A model generated the notes under the pieces. The model did no database searches. It had not been told where the DNA came from and saw only the letters and a list, made by a program, of their open reading frames with translations. The position numbers and the translations under genes were made by a program. Positions 13,201 to 27,555 of a DNA stretch of 64,000 nt are shown here, piece after piece. Within the stretch, counting starts at the first letter, position 1; each line of letters begins with the position of its first letter. This DNA is from Phylloscopus collybita (Eukaryota; Chordata; Aves; Passeriformes; Phylloscopidae), in assembly GCA_027886175.1 (NCBI GenBank), contig JAJNNQ010000093.1, forward strand, positions 1 to 64,000, given 5' to 3'.

Positions 13201-13805
13201 GGTCCTTTTCCATGGGAAACCAAAGTCTCCACCCTAGGTTCCTGCTGGCAGTTTGTAGGAGGCCTTTGGAAACACAAGGGCAGAGAAAGGTCCATCTGGT
13301 GTTTGATTGCACCTGGCAGATATTCTCATTTGTATGGAATTGTAGTGGAATTTTAGTAGGCATAAGCCCAGCGGCAGGCAGACAGAATTAGACATGAATA
13401 GTGGAATATTTCCATGGGAAACCAAAGTCTCCACCCCAGGTTCATGATGTCATTTTCTAGGAGGCCTCTGGCACTACAAGAGGAGACAACCTTCCAACTG
13501 GTGGCATATTGCATCTGGGAGATATCCTCATTTGTATGTAATTTTAGTAGCCATAAGCCCAGTGGCTGGCAGACAGCATTAGACACTAACGGTGGCCTTT
13601 TTCCATGGGAAACCAAAGTCTCCGCCCCAGGTTCCTGATATCAATTTGTAGGAAGCCTTTGGCATTACAGGGCAGACAAACTTCCATGTGGTAGTAGATT
13701 GCACCTGGGAGACATCCTCATTTGTATGGAATTTTAGTGGGATTTTAATAGGCAGAAGCCTAGTGGCAGGCACACAGCATTAGACACGAACGCTGGCCCA
13801 TTTCC
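10268..13805 (+). repeat. HOR1 unit 2, sub-block B (18 monomers)
   Basis: This copy is collinear with 3393-6930. It has A at 10890 (CCACATTCC, where B1 and B4 have CCACGTTCC), a variant shared only with unit 3, and the B-specific GGAATATTT near 13403. The last monomer (13605-13805) is the B-only monomer 18. Confidence 0.96.
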
Positions 13806-16800
13806 ATGGGAAACCAAAGTCTCCACCCCACGTTCCTGATGTCAGTTTGTAAGAGGCCTTTGGCACTAAAAGGGCAGACAAAGTTCCATCTGATGGTTGA
13901 TTGCATCGAGGAGATATCCTCATTTGTATGGAATTTCAGCAGACAGAAGCCCAGTGGCAGGCAGACAGCATTAGACACGAACGGTGCCCCTTTCCCATGG
14001 GAAACCAAAGTCTCCACCCCACGTTCCTGATGTCAGTTTGTAAGAGGCGTTTGGAGCTACAAGGGCAGAAAAACTTCCATCTGGTGGTAGATTGCACCTG
14101 GGAGATATCCTAATTTCCATGGAATTTTAGTGGAATTTTAGTAGGAAGAAGCCCAGTGGCAGGCACATAGCATTAGACACAAACGGTGGCCCATTTCCAT
14201 GGGAAAAGTAGAGTCTCCACCCCACGTTCCTGATGTCAGTTTTTAGGAGGGCTTTGGCACTACAAGGGCAGAGAAACTTCCATCTGGTTGTAGATTGCAC
14301 CTGAGAGATATCCTCATTTATATAGAATTTTAGTGGAATTTTTGTAGGCATAAGCCCAGTGGCTGGCAGACAGCATTAGACACAAACGGTGGCCCATTTC
14401 CTTGGGAAACCAAAGTCTCCACCCCACGTTCCTGATGTCAGTTCTTAGGAGGCCTTTGGCACTATGAGGGCAGACAAACTTCCACCTGGTGGTAGATTAC
14501 ACCTGGGAGATATCCTCATTTGTATGGAATTTGAGTGGAATTTTAGTAGGCAGAATCCCAGCGGCAGTCAGACAGAATTAGACATGAATAGTGGCGCATT
14601 TCCATGGGAAACCAAAGTCTCCACCCCAGGTTCCTGATGTCATTTTCTAGGAGGCCTCTGGCACTACAAGATGAGACAAACTTCCAACTGGTGGCATATT
14701 GCATCTGGGAGATATCCTCATTTGTATGGAATTTCAGCAGACAGAAGCCCAGTGGCAGGCAGACAGCATTAGACACGAAGAGTGTACCTTTTCCATGGGA
14801 AACCCAAGTCTCCATTCCCTGTTCCTGATGTCAGTTTGTAAGAGGCCTTTGGCACTACAAGGGCAGACAAACTTCCGTCTGGTGGCTGATTGCATCAGGG
14901 AGATATCCTCATTTGTGAGGAATTTCAGCAGGCAGAACCCCAGTGGCAGGCAAACAGCATTAGACACGAACGGTGGCCCATTTCCATGGGAAACCAAAGT
15001 CTCCAACCCAGGCTCCTGATGTCAGTTTTTAGGAGGTCTTTGGCATTAAAAGGGTAGACAAACTTCCATCTGGTGGGAAATTGCGTTTGGGAGATATCCT
15101 CATTTGTATGGAATTTTAGTAGGCATATGCCCCCTGGCAGGCAGACAGCATTAGACACAAACAGTGGCCCTTTTCCATGGGAAACCAAAATCTCCACCCC
15201 ATGTTGCAAATGTCACTTTGTAGGAGGCGTTTTCCAATATAAGGGAGGAGAAACTTCCATCTGGTTGTAGATTGCACCTGGGAGATATCCTCATTTCTAT
15301 AGAATTTTAGTGGAATTATAGTAGGCAGAATCCCAGCGGAAGGCAGAGAGAATTAGACAGGAACAGTGGCCCGTTTCCTAAGGAAACCAAAGTCTCCATC
15401 CCACATTCCTGATGTCAGGTTGTCGGAGGCCTTTGGCATTAAAAGGGCAGACAAACTTCCATCTGGTGGGAAATTGCATTTGGGAGATATCCTCATTTGT
15501 AGGGAATTTTAGTAGGTATATGCCCACGGGCAGGAAGACAGCATTAAACACCAAGGGTGGGCTTTTTCCATGGGAAACCAAAGCGTCCTCTCCAGATTCC
15601 TGATGTCAGTTTGTAGGAGGCCGTTGGCATTACAAGGGCAGAAAAAACTTTCAACTGGTGGTAGACTCCAACTGGGAGATATCATCATTTGTATGGGTTT
15701 TTACTAGGCATAAGCCCAGTGGCAGGCACATAGCATTAGACACAAACGGTGGCCCATTTCCATGGGAAAAGATAGTCTCCACCCCACGGTCCTGATGTTA
15801 GTTTTTAGGAGGCCTTTGGCACTACGAGGGCAGACAAACGTCCACGTGGTTGTAGATTGCACCTGGGAGATATCCTCATTTGTATAGAACTTTAGTGGAA
15901 TTTTAGTAGGCATAAGCCCAGTGGCTGGCAGACAGCATTAGACACAAACGGTGGCCCATTTCTATGGGAAACCACAGTCTCCACCCCACGTTCCTGCTGT
16001 CAGTTTTTAGGAGGCATTTGGCACTACGAGGGCAGACAAACTTCCACCTGGTGGTAGATTGCACCTGGGAGATATCCTCATTTGTATGGAATTTTAGAGG
16101 AATTTTAGTAGGCAGAATCCCAGCGGCAGGCAGGCAGAATTAGACATGAATAGTGGCCCATTTCCATGGGAAACCAAAGTCTCCACCTCAGGTTCCTGAT
16201 GTCATTTTTTAGGCGGCCTCTGGCACTACAAGAGGAGACTAACTTCCAACTGCTGGCATATTGCATCTGGGAGATACCCTCATTTGTATGTAATTTTAGT
16301 ATCCATAAGCCCAGTAGCAGGCAGACAGCATAAGATACGAACGGTGGCCCTTTTCCATGGGAAACCAAAGTCTCGGCCCCAGGTTCCTGATGTCAATTTG
16401 TAGGAAGCCTTTGGCTCTACAGGGGCAGACAAACTTCTATCTGGTGGTAGATTGCACCTGGGAGACATCCTCATTTGTAAGGAATTTTAGTGGTATTTTA
16501 ATAGGCAGAAGCCTAGTGGCAGGAACACATCATTAGACACGAACGCTGGCCCATTTCCATGGGAAACCAAAGTCTCCACTCCAGGTTCCTGGTGTCAGTT
16601 TGGAGGAGGCCTTTGGCACTACGAAGGCAGACAAACTTCCATCTGGTGGTAGATTGCACCTGGGAAATATCCTCATTTGTATGGAACTTCAGCAGTCATA
16701 ACCTCAGTGCCAGGCAGACAGCATTAGACAGGAACGGTGGTCCTTTTCCATGGGAAACCAAAGTCTCCACCCTAGGTTCCTGCTGGCAGTTTGTAGGAGG

Positions 16801-17142
16801 CCTTTGGAAACACAAGGGCAGAGAAAGGTCCATCTGGTGTTTGATTGCACCTGGCAGATATTCTCATTTGTATGGAATTGTAGTGGAATTTTAGTAGGCA
16901 TAAGCCCAGCGGCAGGCAGACAGAATTAGACATGAATAGTGGCCCATTTCCATGGGAAACCAAAGTCTCCACCCCAGGTTCATGATGTCATTTTCTAGGA
17001 GGCCTCTGGCACTACAAGAGGAGACAACCTTCCAACTGGTGGCATATTGCATCTGGGAGATATCCTCATTTGTATGTAATTTTAGTAGCCATAAGCCCAG
17101 TGGCTGGCAGACAGCATTAGACACTAACGGTGGCCTTTTTCC
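13806..17142 (+). repeat. HOR1 unit 3, sub-block A (17 monomers)
   Basis: This copy is collinear with A2 over 3,337 bp. It carries the A-specific alleles, for example CACCTCAGG near 16186, and T at 13833. Confidence 0.96.
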
Positions 17143-20100
17143 ATGGGAAACCAAAGTCTCCACCCCACGGTCCTGATGTCAGTTTGTAAGAGGCCTTTGG
17201 CACTAAAAGGGCAGACAAAGTTCCATCTGATGGTTGATTGCATCGAGGAGATATCCTCATTTGTATGGAATTTCAGCAGACAGAAGCCCAGTGGCAGGCA
17301 GACAGCATTAGACACGAACGGTGCCCCTTTCCCATGGGAAACCAAAGTCTCCACCCCACGTTCCTGATGTCAGTTTGTAAGAGGCGTTTGGAGCTACAAG
17401 GGCAGAAAAACTTCCATCTGGTGGTAGATTGCACCTGGGAGATATCCTAATTTCCATGGAATTTTAGTGGAATTTTAGTAGGAAGAAGCCCAGTGGCAGG
17501 CACATAGCATTAGACACAAACGGTGGCCCATTTCCATGGGAAAAGTAGAGTCTCCACCCCACGTTCCTGATGTCAGTTTTTAGGAGGGCTTTGGCACTAC
17601 AAGGGCAGAGAAACTTCCATCTGGTTGTAGATTGCACCTGAGAGATATCCTCATTTATATAGAATTTTAGTGGAATTTTTGTAGGCATAAGCCCAGTGGC
17701 TGGCAGACAGCATTAGACACAAACGGTGGCCCATTTCCTTGGGAAACCAAAGTCTCCACCCCACATTCCTGATGTCAGTTCTTAGGAGGCCTTTGGCACT
17801 ATGAGGGCAGACAAACTTCCACCTGGTGGTAGATTACACCTGGGAGATATCCTCATTTGTATGGAATTTGAGTGGAATTTTAGTAGGCAGAATCCCAGCG
17901 GCAGTCAGACAGAATTAGACATGAATAGTGGCGCATTTCCATGGGAAACCAAAGTCTCCACCCCAGGTTCCTGATGTCATTTTCTAGGAGGCCTCTGGCA
18001 CTACAAGATGAGACAAACTTCCAACTGGTGGCATATTGCATCTGGGAGATATCCTCATTTGTATGGAATTTCAGCAGACAGAAGCCCAGTGGCAGGCAGA
18101 CAGCATTAGACACGAAGAGTGTACCTTTTCCATGGGAAACCCAAGTCTCCATTCCCTGTTCCTGATGTCAGTTTGTAAGAGGCCTTTGGCACTACAAGGG
18201 CAGACAAACTTCCGTCTGGTGGCTGATTGCATCAGGGAGATATCCTCATTTGTGAGGAATTTCAGCAGGCAGAACCCCAGTGGCAGGCAAACAGCATTAG
18301 ACACGAACGGTGGCCCATTTCCATGGGAAACCAAAGTCTCCAACCCAGGCTCCTGATGTCAGTTTTTAGGAGGTCTTTGGCATTAAAAGGGTAGACAAAC
18401 TTCCATCTGGTGGGAAATTGCGTTTGGGAGATATCCTCATTTGTATGGAATTTTAGTAGGCATATGCCCCCTGGCAGGCAGACAGCATTAGACACAAACA
18501 GTGGCCCTTTTCCATGGGAAACCAAAATCTCCACCCCATGTTGCAAATGTCACTTTGTAGGAGGCGTTTTCCAATATAAGGGAGGAGAAACTTCCATCTG
18601 GTTGTAGATTGCACCTGGGAGATATCCTCATTTCTATAGAATTTTAGTGGAATTATAGTAGGCAGAATCCCAGCGGAAGGCAGAGAGAATTAGACAGGAA
18701 CAGTGGCCCGTTTCCTAAGGAAACCAAAGTCTCCATCCCACATTCCTGATGTCAGGTTGTCGGAGGCCTTTGGCATTAAAAGGGCAGACAAACTTCCATC
18801 TGGTGGGAAATTGCATTTGGGAGATATCCTCATTTGTAGGGAATTTTAGTAGGTATATGCCCACGGGCAGGAAGACAGCATTAAACACCAAGGGTGGGCC
18901 TTTTCCATGGGAAACCAAAGCGTCCTCTCCAGATTCCTGATGTCAGTTTGTAGGAGGCCGTTGGCATTACAAGGGCAGAAAAAACTTTCAACTGGTGGTA
19001 GACTCCAACTGGGAGATATCATCATTTGTATGGGTTTTTACTAGGCATAAGCCCAGTGGCAGGCACATAGCATTAGACACAAACGGTGGCCCATTTCCAT
19101 GGGAAAAGATAGTCTCCACCCCACGGTCCTGATGTTAGTTTTTAGGAGGCCTTTGGCACTACGAGGGCAGACAAACGTCCACGTGGTTGTAGATTGCACC
19201 TGGGAGATATCCTCATTTGTATAGAACTTTAGTGGAATTTTAGTAGGCATAAGCCCAGTGGCTGGCAGACAGCATTAGACACAAACGGTGGCCCATTTCT
19301 ATGGGAAACCACAGTCTCCACCCCACGTTCCTGCTGTCAGTTTTTAGGAGGCATTTGGCACTACGAGGGCAGACAAACTTCCACCTGGTGGTAGATTGCA
19401 CCTGGGAGATATCCTCATTTGTATGGAATTTTAGAGGAATTTTAGTAGGCAGAATCCCAGCGGCAGGCAGGCAGAATTAGACATGAATAGTGGCCCATTT
19501 CCATGGGAAACCAAAGTCTCCACCCCAGGTTCCTGATGTCATTTTTTAGCCGGCCTCTGGCACTACAAGAGGAGACTAACTTCCAACTGCTGGCATATTG
19601 CATCTGGGAGATACCCTCATTTGTATGTAATTTTAGTATCCATAAGCCCAGTAGCAGGCAGACAGCATAAGATACGAACGGTGGCCCTTTTCCATGGGAA
19701 ACCAAAGTCTCCGCCCCAGGTTCCTGATGTCAATTTGTAGGAAGCCTTTGGCTCTACAGGGGCAGACAAACTTCTATCTGGTGGTAGATTGCACCTGGGA
19801 GACATCCTCATTTGTAAGGAATTTTAGTGGTATTTTAATAGGCAGAAGCCTAGTGGCAGGAACACATCATTAGACACGAACGCTGGCCCATTTCCATGGG
19901 AAACCAAAGTCTCCACTCCAGGTTCCTGGTGTCAGTTTGGAGGAGGCCTTTGGCACTACGAAGGCAGACAAACTTCCATCTGGTGGTAGATTGCACCTGG
20001 GAAATATCCTCATTTGTATGGAACTTCAGCAGTCATAACCTCAGTGCCAGGCAGACAGCATTAGACAGGAACGGTGGTCCTTTTCCATGGGAAACCAAAG

Positions 20101-20680
20101 TCTCCACCCTAGGTTCCTGCTGGCAGTTTGTAGGAGGCCTTTGGAAACACAAGGGCAGAGAAAGGTCCATCTGGTGTTTGATTGCACCTGGCAGATATTC
20201 TCATTTGTATGGAATTGTAGTGGAATTTTAGTAGGCATAAGCCCAGCGGCAGGCAGACAGAATTAGACATGAATAGTGGAATATTTCCATGGGAAACCAA
20301 AGTCTCCACCCCAGGTTCATGATGTCATTTTCTAGGAGGCCTCTGGCACTACAAGAGGAGACAACCTTCCAACTGGTGGCATATTGCATCTGGGAGATAT
20401 CCTCATTTGTATGTAATTTTAGTAGCCATAAGCCCAGTGGCTGGCAGACAGCATTAGACACTAACGGTGGCCTTTTTCCATGGGAAACCAAAGTCTCCGC
20501 CCCAGGTTCCTGATATCAATTTGTAGGAAGCCTTTGGCATTACAGGGCAGACAAACTTCCATGTGGTAGTAGATTGCACCTGGGAGACATCCTCATTTGT
20601 ATGGAATTTTAGTGGGATTTTAATAGGCAGAAGCCTAGTGGCAGGCACACAGCATTAGACACGAACGCTGGCCCATTTCC
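17143..20680 (+). repeat. HOR1 unit 3, sub-block B (18 monomers)
   Basis: This copy is collinear with B2 and shares its CCACATTCC variant (A at 17765). It also has the B-specific GGAATATTT near 20278. Units 2 and 3 are the closest pair in the array by these markers. Confidence 0.96.
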
Positions 20681-23600
20681 ATGGGAAACCAAAGTCTCCA
20701 CCCCACGGTCCTGATGTCAGTTTGTAAGAGGCCTTTGGCACTAAAAGGGCAGACAAAGTTCCATCTGATGGTTGATTGCATCGAGGAGATATCCTCATTT
20801 GTATGGAATTTCAGCAGACAGAAGCCCAGTGGCAGGCAGACAGCATTAGACACGAACGGTGCCCCTTTCCCATGGGAAACCAAAGTCTCCACCCCACGTT
20901 CCTGATGTCAGTTTGTAAGAGGCGTTTGGAGCTACAAGGGCAGAAAAACTTCCATCTGGTGGTAGATTGCACCTGGGAGATATCCTAATTTCCATGGAAT
21001 TTTAGTGGAATTTTAGTAGGAAGAAGCCCAGTGGCAGGCACATAGCATTAGACACAAACGGTGGCCCATTTCCATGGGAAAAGTAGAGTCTCCACCCCAC
21101 GTTCCTGATGTCAGTTTTTAGGAGGGCTTTGGCACTACAAGGGCAGAGAAACTTCCATCTGGTTGTAGATTGCACCTGAGAGATATCCTCATTTATATAG
21201 AATTTTAGTGGAATTTTTGTAGGCATAAGCCCAGTGGCTGGCAGACAGCATTAGACACAAACGGTGGCCCATTTCCTTGGGAAACCAAAGTCTCCACCCC
21301 ACGTTCCTGATGTCAGTTCTTAGGAGGCCTTTGGCACTATGAGGGCAGACAAACTTCCACCTGGTGGTAGATTACACCTGGGAGATATCCTCATTTGTAT
21401 GGAATTTGAGTGGAATTTTAGTAGGCAGAATCCCAGCGGCAGTCAGACAGAATTAGACATGAATAGTGGCGCATTTCCATGGGAAACCAAAGTCTCCACC
21501 CCAGGTTCCTGATGTCATTTTCTAGGAGGCCTCTGGCACTACAAGATGAGACAAACTTCCAACTGGTGGCATATTGCATCTGGGAGATATCCTCATTTGT
21601 ATGGAATTTCAGCAGACAGAAGCCCAGTGGCAGGCAGACAGCATTAGACACGAAGAGTGTACCTTTTCCATGGGAAACCCAAGTCTCCATTCCCTGTTCC
21701 TGATGTCAGTTTGTAAGAGGCCTTTGGCACTACAAGGGCAGACAAACTTCCGTCTGGTGGCTGATTGCATCAGGGAGATATCCTCATTTGTGAGGAATTT
21801 CAGCAGGCAGAACCCCAGTGGCAGGCAAACAGCATTAGACACGAACGGTGGCCCATTTCCATGGGAAACCAAAGTCTCCAACCCAGGCTCCTGATGTCAG
21901 TTTTTAGGAGGTCTTTGGCATTAAAAGGGTAGACAAACTTCCATCTGGTGGGAAATTGCGTTTGGGAGATATCCTCATTTGTATGGAATTTTAGTAGGCA
22001 TATGCCCCCTGGCAGGCAGACAGCATTAGACACAAACAGTGGCCCTTTTCCATGGGAAACCAAAATCTCCACCCCATGTTGCAAATGTCACTTTGTAGGA
22101 GGCGTTTTCCAATATAAGGGAGGAGAAACTTCCATCTGGTTGTAGATTGCACCTGGGAGATATCCTCATTTCTATAGAATTTTAGTGGAATTATAGTAGG
22201 CAGAATCCCAGCGGAAGGCAGAGAGAATTAGACAGGAACAGTGGCCCGTTTCCTAAGGAAACCAAAGTCTCCATCCCACATTCCTGATGTCAGGTTGTCG
22301 GAGGCCTTTGGCATTAAAAGGGCAGACAAACTTCCATCTGGTGGGAAATTGCATTTGGGAGATATCCTCATTTGTAGGGAATTTTAGTAGGTATATGCCC
22401 ACGGGCAGGAAGACAGCATTAAACACCAAGGGTGGGCTTTTTCCATGGGAAACCAAAGCGTCCTCTCCAGATTCCTGATGTCAGTTTGTAGGAGGCCGTT
22501 GGCATTACAAGGGCAGAAAAAACTTTCAACTGGTGGTAGACTCCAACTGGGAGATATCATCATTTGTATGGGTTTTTACTAGGCATAAGCCCAGTGGCAG
22601 GCACATAGCATTAGACACAAACGGTGGCCCATTTCCATGGGAAAAGATAGTCTCCACCCCACGGTCCTGATGTTAGTTTTTAGGAGGCCTTTGGCACTAC
22701 GAGGGCAGACAAACGTCCACGTGGTTGTAGATTGCACCTGGGAGATATCCTCATTTGTATAGAACTTTAGTGGAATTTTAGTAGGCATAAGCCCAGTGGC
22801 TGGCAGACAGCATTAGACACAAACGGTGGCCCATTTCTATGGGAAACCACAGTCTCCACCCCACGTTCCTGCTGTCAGTTTTTAGGAGGCATTTGGCACT
22901 ACGAGGGCAGACAAACTTCCACCTGGTGGTAGATTGCACCTGGGAGATATCCTCATTTGTATGGAATTTTAGAGGAATTTTAGTAGGCAGAATCCCAGCG
23001 GCAGGCAGGCAGAATTAGACATGAATAGTGGCCCATTTCCATGGGAAACCAAAGTCTCCACCTCAGGTTCCTGATGTCATTTTTTAGGCGGCCTCTGGCA
23101 CTACAAGAGGAGACTAACTTCCAACTGCTGGCATATTGCATCTGGGAGATACCCTCATTTGTATGTAATTTTAGTATCCATAAGCCCAGTAGCAGGCAGA
23201 CAGCATAAGATACGAACGGTGGCCCTTTTCCATGGGAAACCAAAGTCTCGGCCCCAGGTTCCTGATGTCAATTTGTAGGAAGCCTTTGGCTCTACAGGGG
23301 CAGACAAACTTCTATCTGGTGGTAGATTGCACCTGGGAGACATCCTCATTTGTAAGGAATTTTAGTGGTATTTTAATAGGCAGAAGCCTAGTGGCAGGAA
23401 CACATCATTAGACACGAACGCTGGCCCATTTCCATGGGAAACCAAAGTCTCCACTCCAGGTTCCTGGTGTCAGTTTGGAGGAGGCCTTTGGCACTACGAA
23501 GGCAGACAAACTTCCATCTGGTGGTAGATTGCACCTGGGAAATATCCTCATTTGTATGGAACTTCAGCAGTCATAACCTCAGTGCCAGGCAGACAGCATT

Positions 23601-24017
23601 AGACAGGAACGGTGGTCCTTTTCCATGGGAAACCAAAGTCTCCACCCTAGGTTCCTGCTGGCAGTTTGTAGGAGGCCTTTGGAAACACAAGGGCAGAGAA
23701 AGGTCCATCTGGTGTTTGATTGCACCTGGCAGATATTCTCATTTGTATGGAATTGTAGTGGAATTTTAGTAGGCATAAGCCCAGCGGCAGGCAGACAGAA
23801 TTAGACATGAATAGTGGCCCATTTCCATGGGAAACCAAAGTCTCCACCCCAGGTTCATGATGTCATTTTCTAGGAGGCCTCTGGCACTACAAGAGGAGAC
23901 AACCTTCCAACTGGTGGCATATTGCATCTGGGAGATATCCTCATTTGTATGTAATTTTAGTAGCCATAAGCCCAGTGGCTGGCAGACAGCATTAGACACT
24001 AACGGTGGCCTTTTTCC
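20681..24017 (+). repeat. HOR1 unit 4, sub-block A (17 monomers)
   Basis: This copy is collinear with other A blocks and keeps the A-type alleles, but position 20708 is G. That is the base otherwise seen only in B blocks and in the following unit. From here on the array is a slightly different variant of HOR1. Confidence 0.96.
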
Positions 24018-27000
24018 ATGGGAAACCAAAGTCTCCACCCCACGGTCCTGATGTCAGTTTGTAAGAGGCCTTTGGCACTAAAAGGGCAGACAAAGTTCCA
24101 TCTGATGGTTGATTGCATCGAGGAGATATCCTCATTTGTATGGAATTTCAGCAGACAGAAGCCCAGTGGCAGGCAGACAGCATTAGACACGAACGGTGCC
24201 CCTTTCCCATGGGAAACCAAAGTCTCCACCCCACGTTCCTGATGTCAGTTTGTAAGAGGCGTTTGGAGCTACAAGGGCAGAAAAACTTCCATCTGGTGGT
24301 AGATTGCACCTGGGAGATATCCTAATTTCCATGGAATTTTAGTGGAATTTTAGTAGGAAGAAGCCCAGTGGCAGGCACATAGCATTAGACACAAACGGTG
24401 GCCCATTTCCATGGGAAAAGTAGAGTCTCCACCCCACGTTCCTGATGTCAGTTTTTAGGAGGGCTTTGGCACTACAAGGGCAGAGAAACTTCCATCTGGT
24501 TGTAGATTGCACCTGAGAGATATCCTCATTTATATAGAATTTTAGTGGAATTTTTGTAGGCATAAGCCCAGTGGCTGGCAGACAGCATTAGACACAAACG
24601 GTGGCCCATTTCCTTGGGAAACCAAAGTCTCCACCCCACGTTCCTGATGTCAGTTCTTAGGAGGCCTTTGGCACTATGAGGGCAGACAAACTTCCACCTG
24701 GTGGTAGATTACACCTGGGAGATATCCTCATTTGTATGGAATTTGAGTGGAATTTTAGTAGGCAGAATCCCAGCGGCAGTCAGACAGAATTAGACATGAA
24801 TAGTGGCGCATTTCCATGGGAAACCAAAGTCTCCACCCCAGGTTCCTGATGTCATTTTCTAGGAGGCCTCTGGCACTACAAGATGAGACAAACTTCCAAC
24901 TGGTGGCATATTGCATCTGGGAGATATCCTCATTTGTATGGAATTTCAGCAGACAGAAGCCCAGTGGCAGGCAGACAGCATTAGACACGAAGAGTGTACC
25001 TTTTCCATGGGAAACCCAAGTCTCCATTCCCTGTTCCTGATGTCAGTTTGTAAGAGGCCTTTGGCACTACAAGGGCAGACAAACTTCCGTCTGGTGGCTG
25101 ATTGCATCAGGGAGATATCCTCATTTGTGAGGAATTTCAGCAGGCAGAACCCCAGTGGCAGGCAAACAGCATTAGACACGAACGGTGGCCCATTTCCATG
25201 GGAAACCAAAGTCTCCAACCCAGGCTCCTGATGTCAGTTTTTAGGAGGTCTTTGGCATTAAAAGGGTAGACAAACTTCCATCTGGTGGGAAATTGCGTTT
25301 GGGAGATATCCTCATTTGTATGGAATTTTAGTAGGCATATGCCCCCTGGCAGGCAGACAGCATTAGACACAAACAGTGGCCCTTTTCCATGGGAAACCAA
25401 AATCTCCACCCCATGTTGCAAATGTCACTTTGTAGGAGGCGTTTTCCAATATAAGGGAGGAGAAACTTCCATCTGGTTGTAGATTGCACCTGGGAGATAT
25501 CCTCATTTCTATAGAATTTTAGTGGAATTATAGTAGGCAGAATCCCAGCGGAAGGCAGAGAGAATTAGACAGGAACAGTGGCCCGTTTCCTAAGGAAACC
25601 AAAGTCTCCATCCCACATTCCTGATGTCAGGTTGTCGGAGGCCTTTGGCATTAAAAGGGCAGACAAACTTCCATCTGGTGGGAAATTGCATTTGGGAGAT
25701 ATCCTCATTTGTAGGGAATTTTAGTAGGTATATGCCCACGGGCAGGAAGACAGCATTAAACACCAAGGGTGGGCCTTTTCCATGGGAAACCAAAGCGTCC
25801 TCTCCAGATTCCTGATGTCAGTTTGTAGGAGGCCGTTGGCATTACAAGGGCAGAAAAAACTTTCAACTGGTGGTAGACTCCAACTGGGAGATATCATCAT
25901 TTGTATGGGTTTTTACTAGGCATAAGCCCAGTGGCAGGCACATAGCATTAGACACAAACGGTGGCCCATTTCCATGGGAAAAGATAGTCTCCACCCCACG
26001 GTCCTGATGTTAGTTTTTAGGAGGCCTTTGGCACTACGAGGGCAGACAAACGTCCACGTGGTTGTAGATTGCACCTGGGAGATATCCTCATTTGTATAGA
26101 ACTTTAGTGGAATTTTAGTAGGCATAAGCCCAGTGGCTGGCAGACAGCATTAGACACAAACGGTGGCCCATTTCTATGGGAAACCACAGTCTCCACCCCA
26201 CGTTCCTGCTGTCAGTTTTTAGGAGGCATTTGGCACTACGAGGGCAGACAAACTTCCACCTGGTGGTAGATTGCACCTGGGAGATATCCTCATTTGTATG
26301 GAATTTTAGAGGAATTTTAGTAGGCAGAATCCCAGCGGCAGGCAGGCAGAATTAGACATGAATAGTGGCCCATTTCCATGGGAAACCAAAGTCTCCACCC
26401 CAGGTTCCTGATGTCATTTTTTAGCCGGCCTCTGGCACTACAAGAGGAGACTAACTTCCAACTGCTGGCATATTGCATCTGGGAGATACCCTCATTTGTA
26501 TGTAATTTTAGTATCCATAAGCCCAGTAGCAGGCAGACAGCATAAGATACGAACGGTGGCCCTTTTCCATGGGAAACCAAAGTCTCCGCCCCAGGTTCCT
26601 GATGTCAATTTGTAGGAAGCCTTTGGCTCTACAGGGCCAGACAAACTTCTATCTGGTGGTAGATTGCACCTGGGAGACATCCTCATTTGTAAGGAATTTT
26701 AGTGGTATTTTAATAGGCAGAAGCCTAGTGGCAGGAACACATCATTAGACACGAACGCTGGCCCATTTCCATGGGAAACCAAAGTCTCCACTCCAGGTTC
26801 CTGGTGTCAGTTTGGAGGAGGCCTTTGGCACTACGAAGGCAGACAAACTTCCATCTGGTGGTAGATTGCACCTGGGAAATATCCTCATTTGTATGGAACT
26901 TCAGCAGTCATAACCTCAGTGCCAGGCAGACAGCATTAGACAGGAACGGTGGTCCTTTTCCATGGGAAACCAAAGTCTCCACCCTAGGTTCCTGCTGGCA

Positions 27001-27555
27001 GTTTGTAGGAGGCCTTTGGAAACACAAGGGCAGAGAAAGGTCCATCTGGTGTTTGATTGCACCTGGCAGATATTCTCATTTGTATGGAATTGTAGTGGAA
27101 TTTTAGTAGGCATAAGCCCAGCGGCAGGCAGACAGAATTAGACATGAATAGTGGCCCATTTCCATGGGAAACCAAAGTCTCCACCCCAGGTTCATGATGT
27201 CATTTTCTAGGAGGCCTCTGGCACTACAAGAGGAGACAACCTTCCAACTGGTGGCATATTGCATCTGGGAGATATCCTCATTTGTATGTAATTTTAGTAG
27301 CCATAAGCCCAGTGGCTGGCAGACAGCATTAGACACTAACGGTGGCCTTTTTCCATGGGAAACCAAAGTCTCCGCCCCAGGTTCCTGATATCAATTTGTA
27401 GGAAGCCTTTGGCATTACAGGGCAGACAAACTTCCATGTGGTAGTAGATTGCACCTGGGAGACATCCTCATTTGTATGGAATTTTAGTGGGATTTTAATA
27501 GGCAGAAGCCTAGTGGCAGGCACACAGCATTAGACACGAACGCTGGCCCATTTCC
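24018..27555 (+). repeat. HOR1 unit 4, sub-block B (18 monomers)
   Basis: This copy is collinear with other B blocks, including monomer 18. It lacks the B-specific GGAATATTT and has the A-type GGCCCATTT at about 27152-27160. It also has a private base in monomer 14 (GGGCCAGAC near 26635, where others have GGGGCAGAC). It has G at 24640, like B1 and unlike B2 and B3. Confidence 0.95.
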
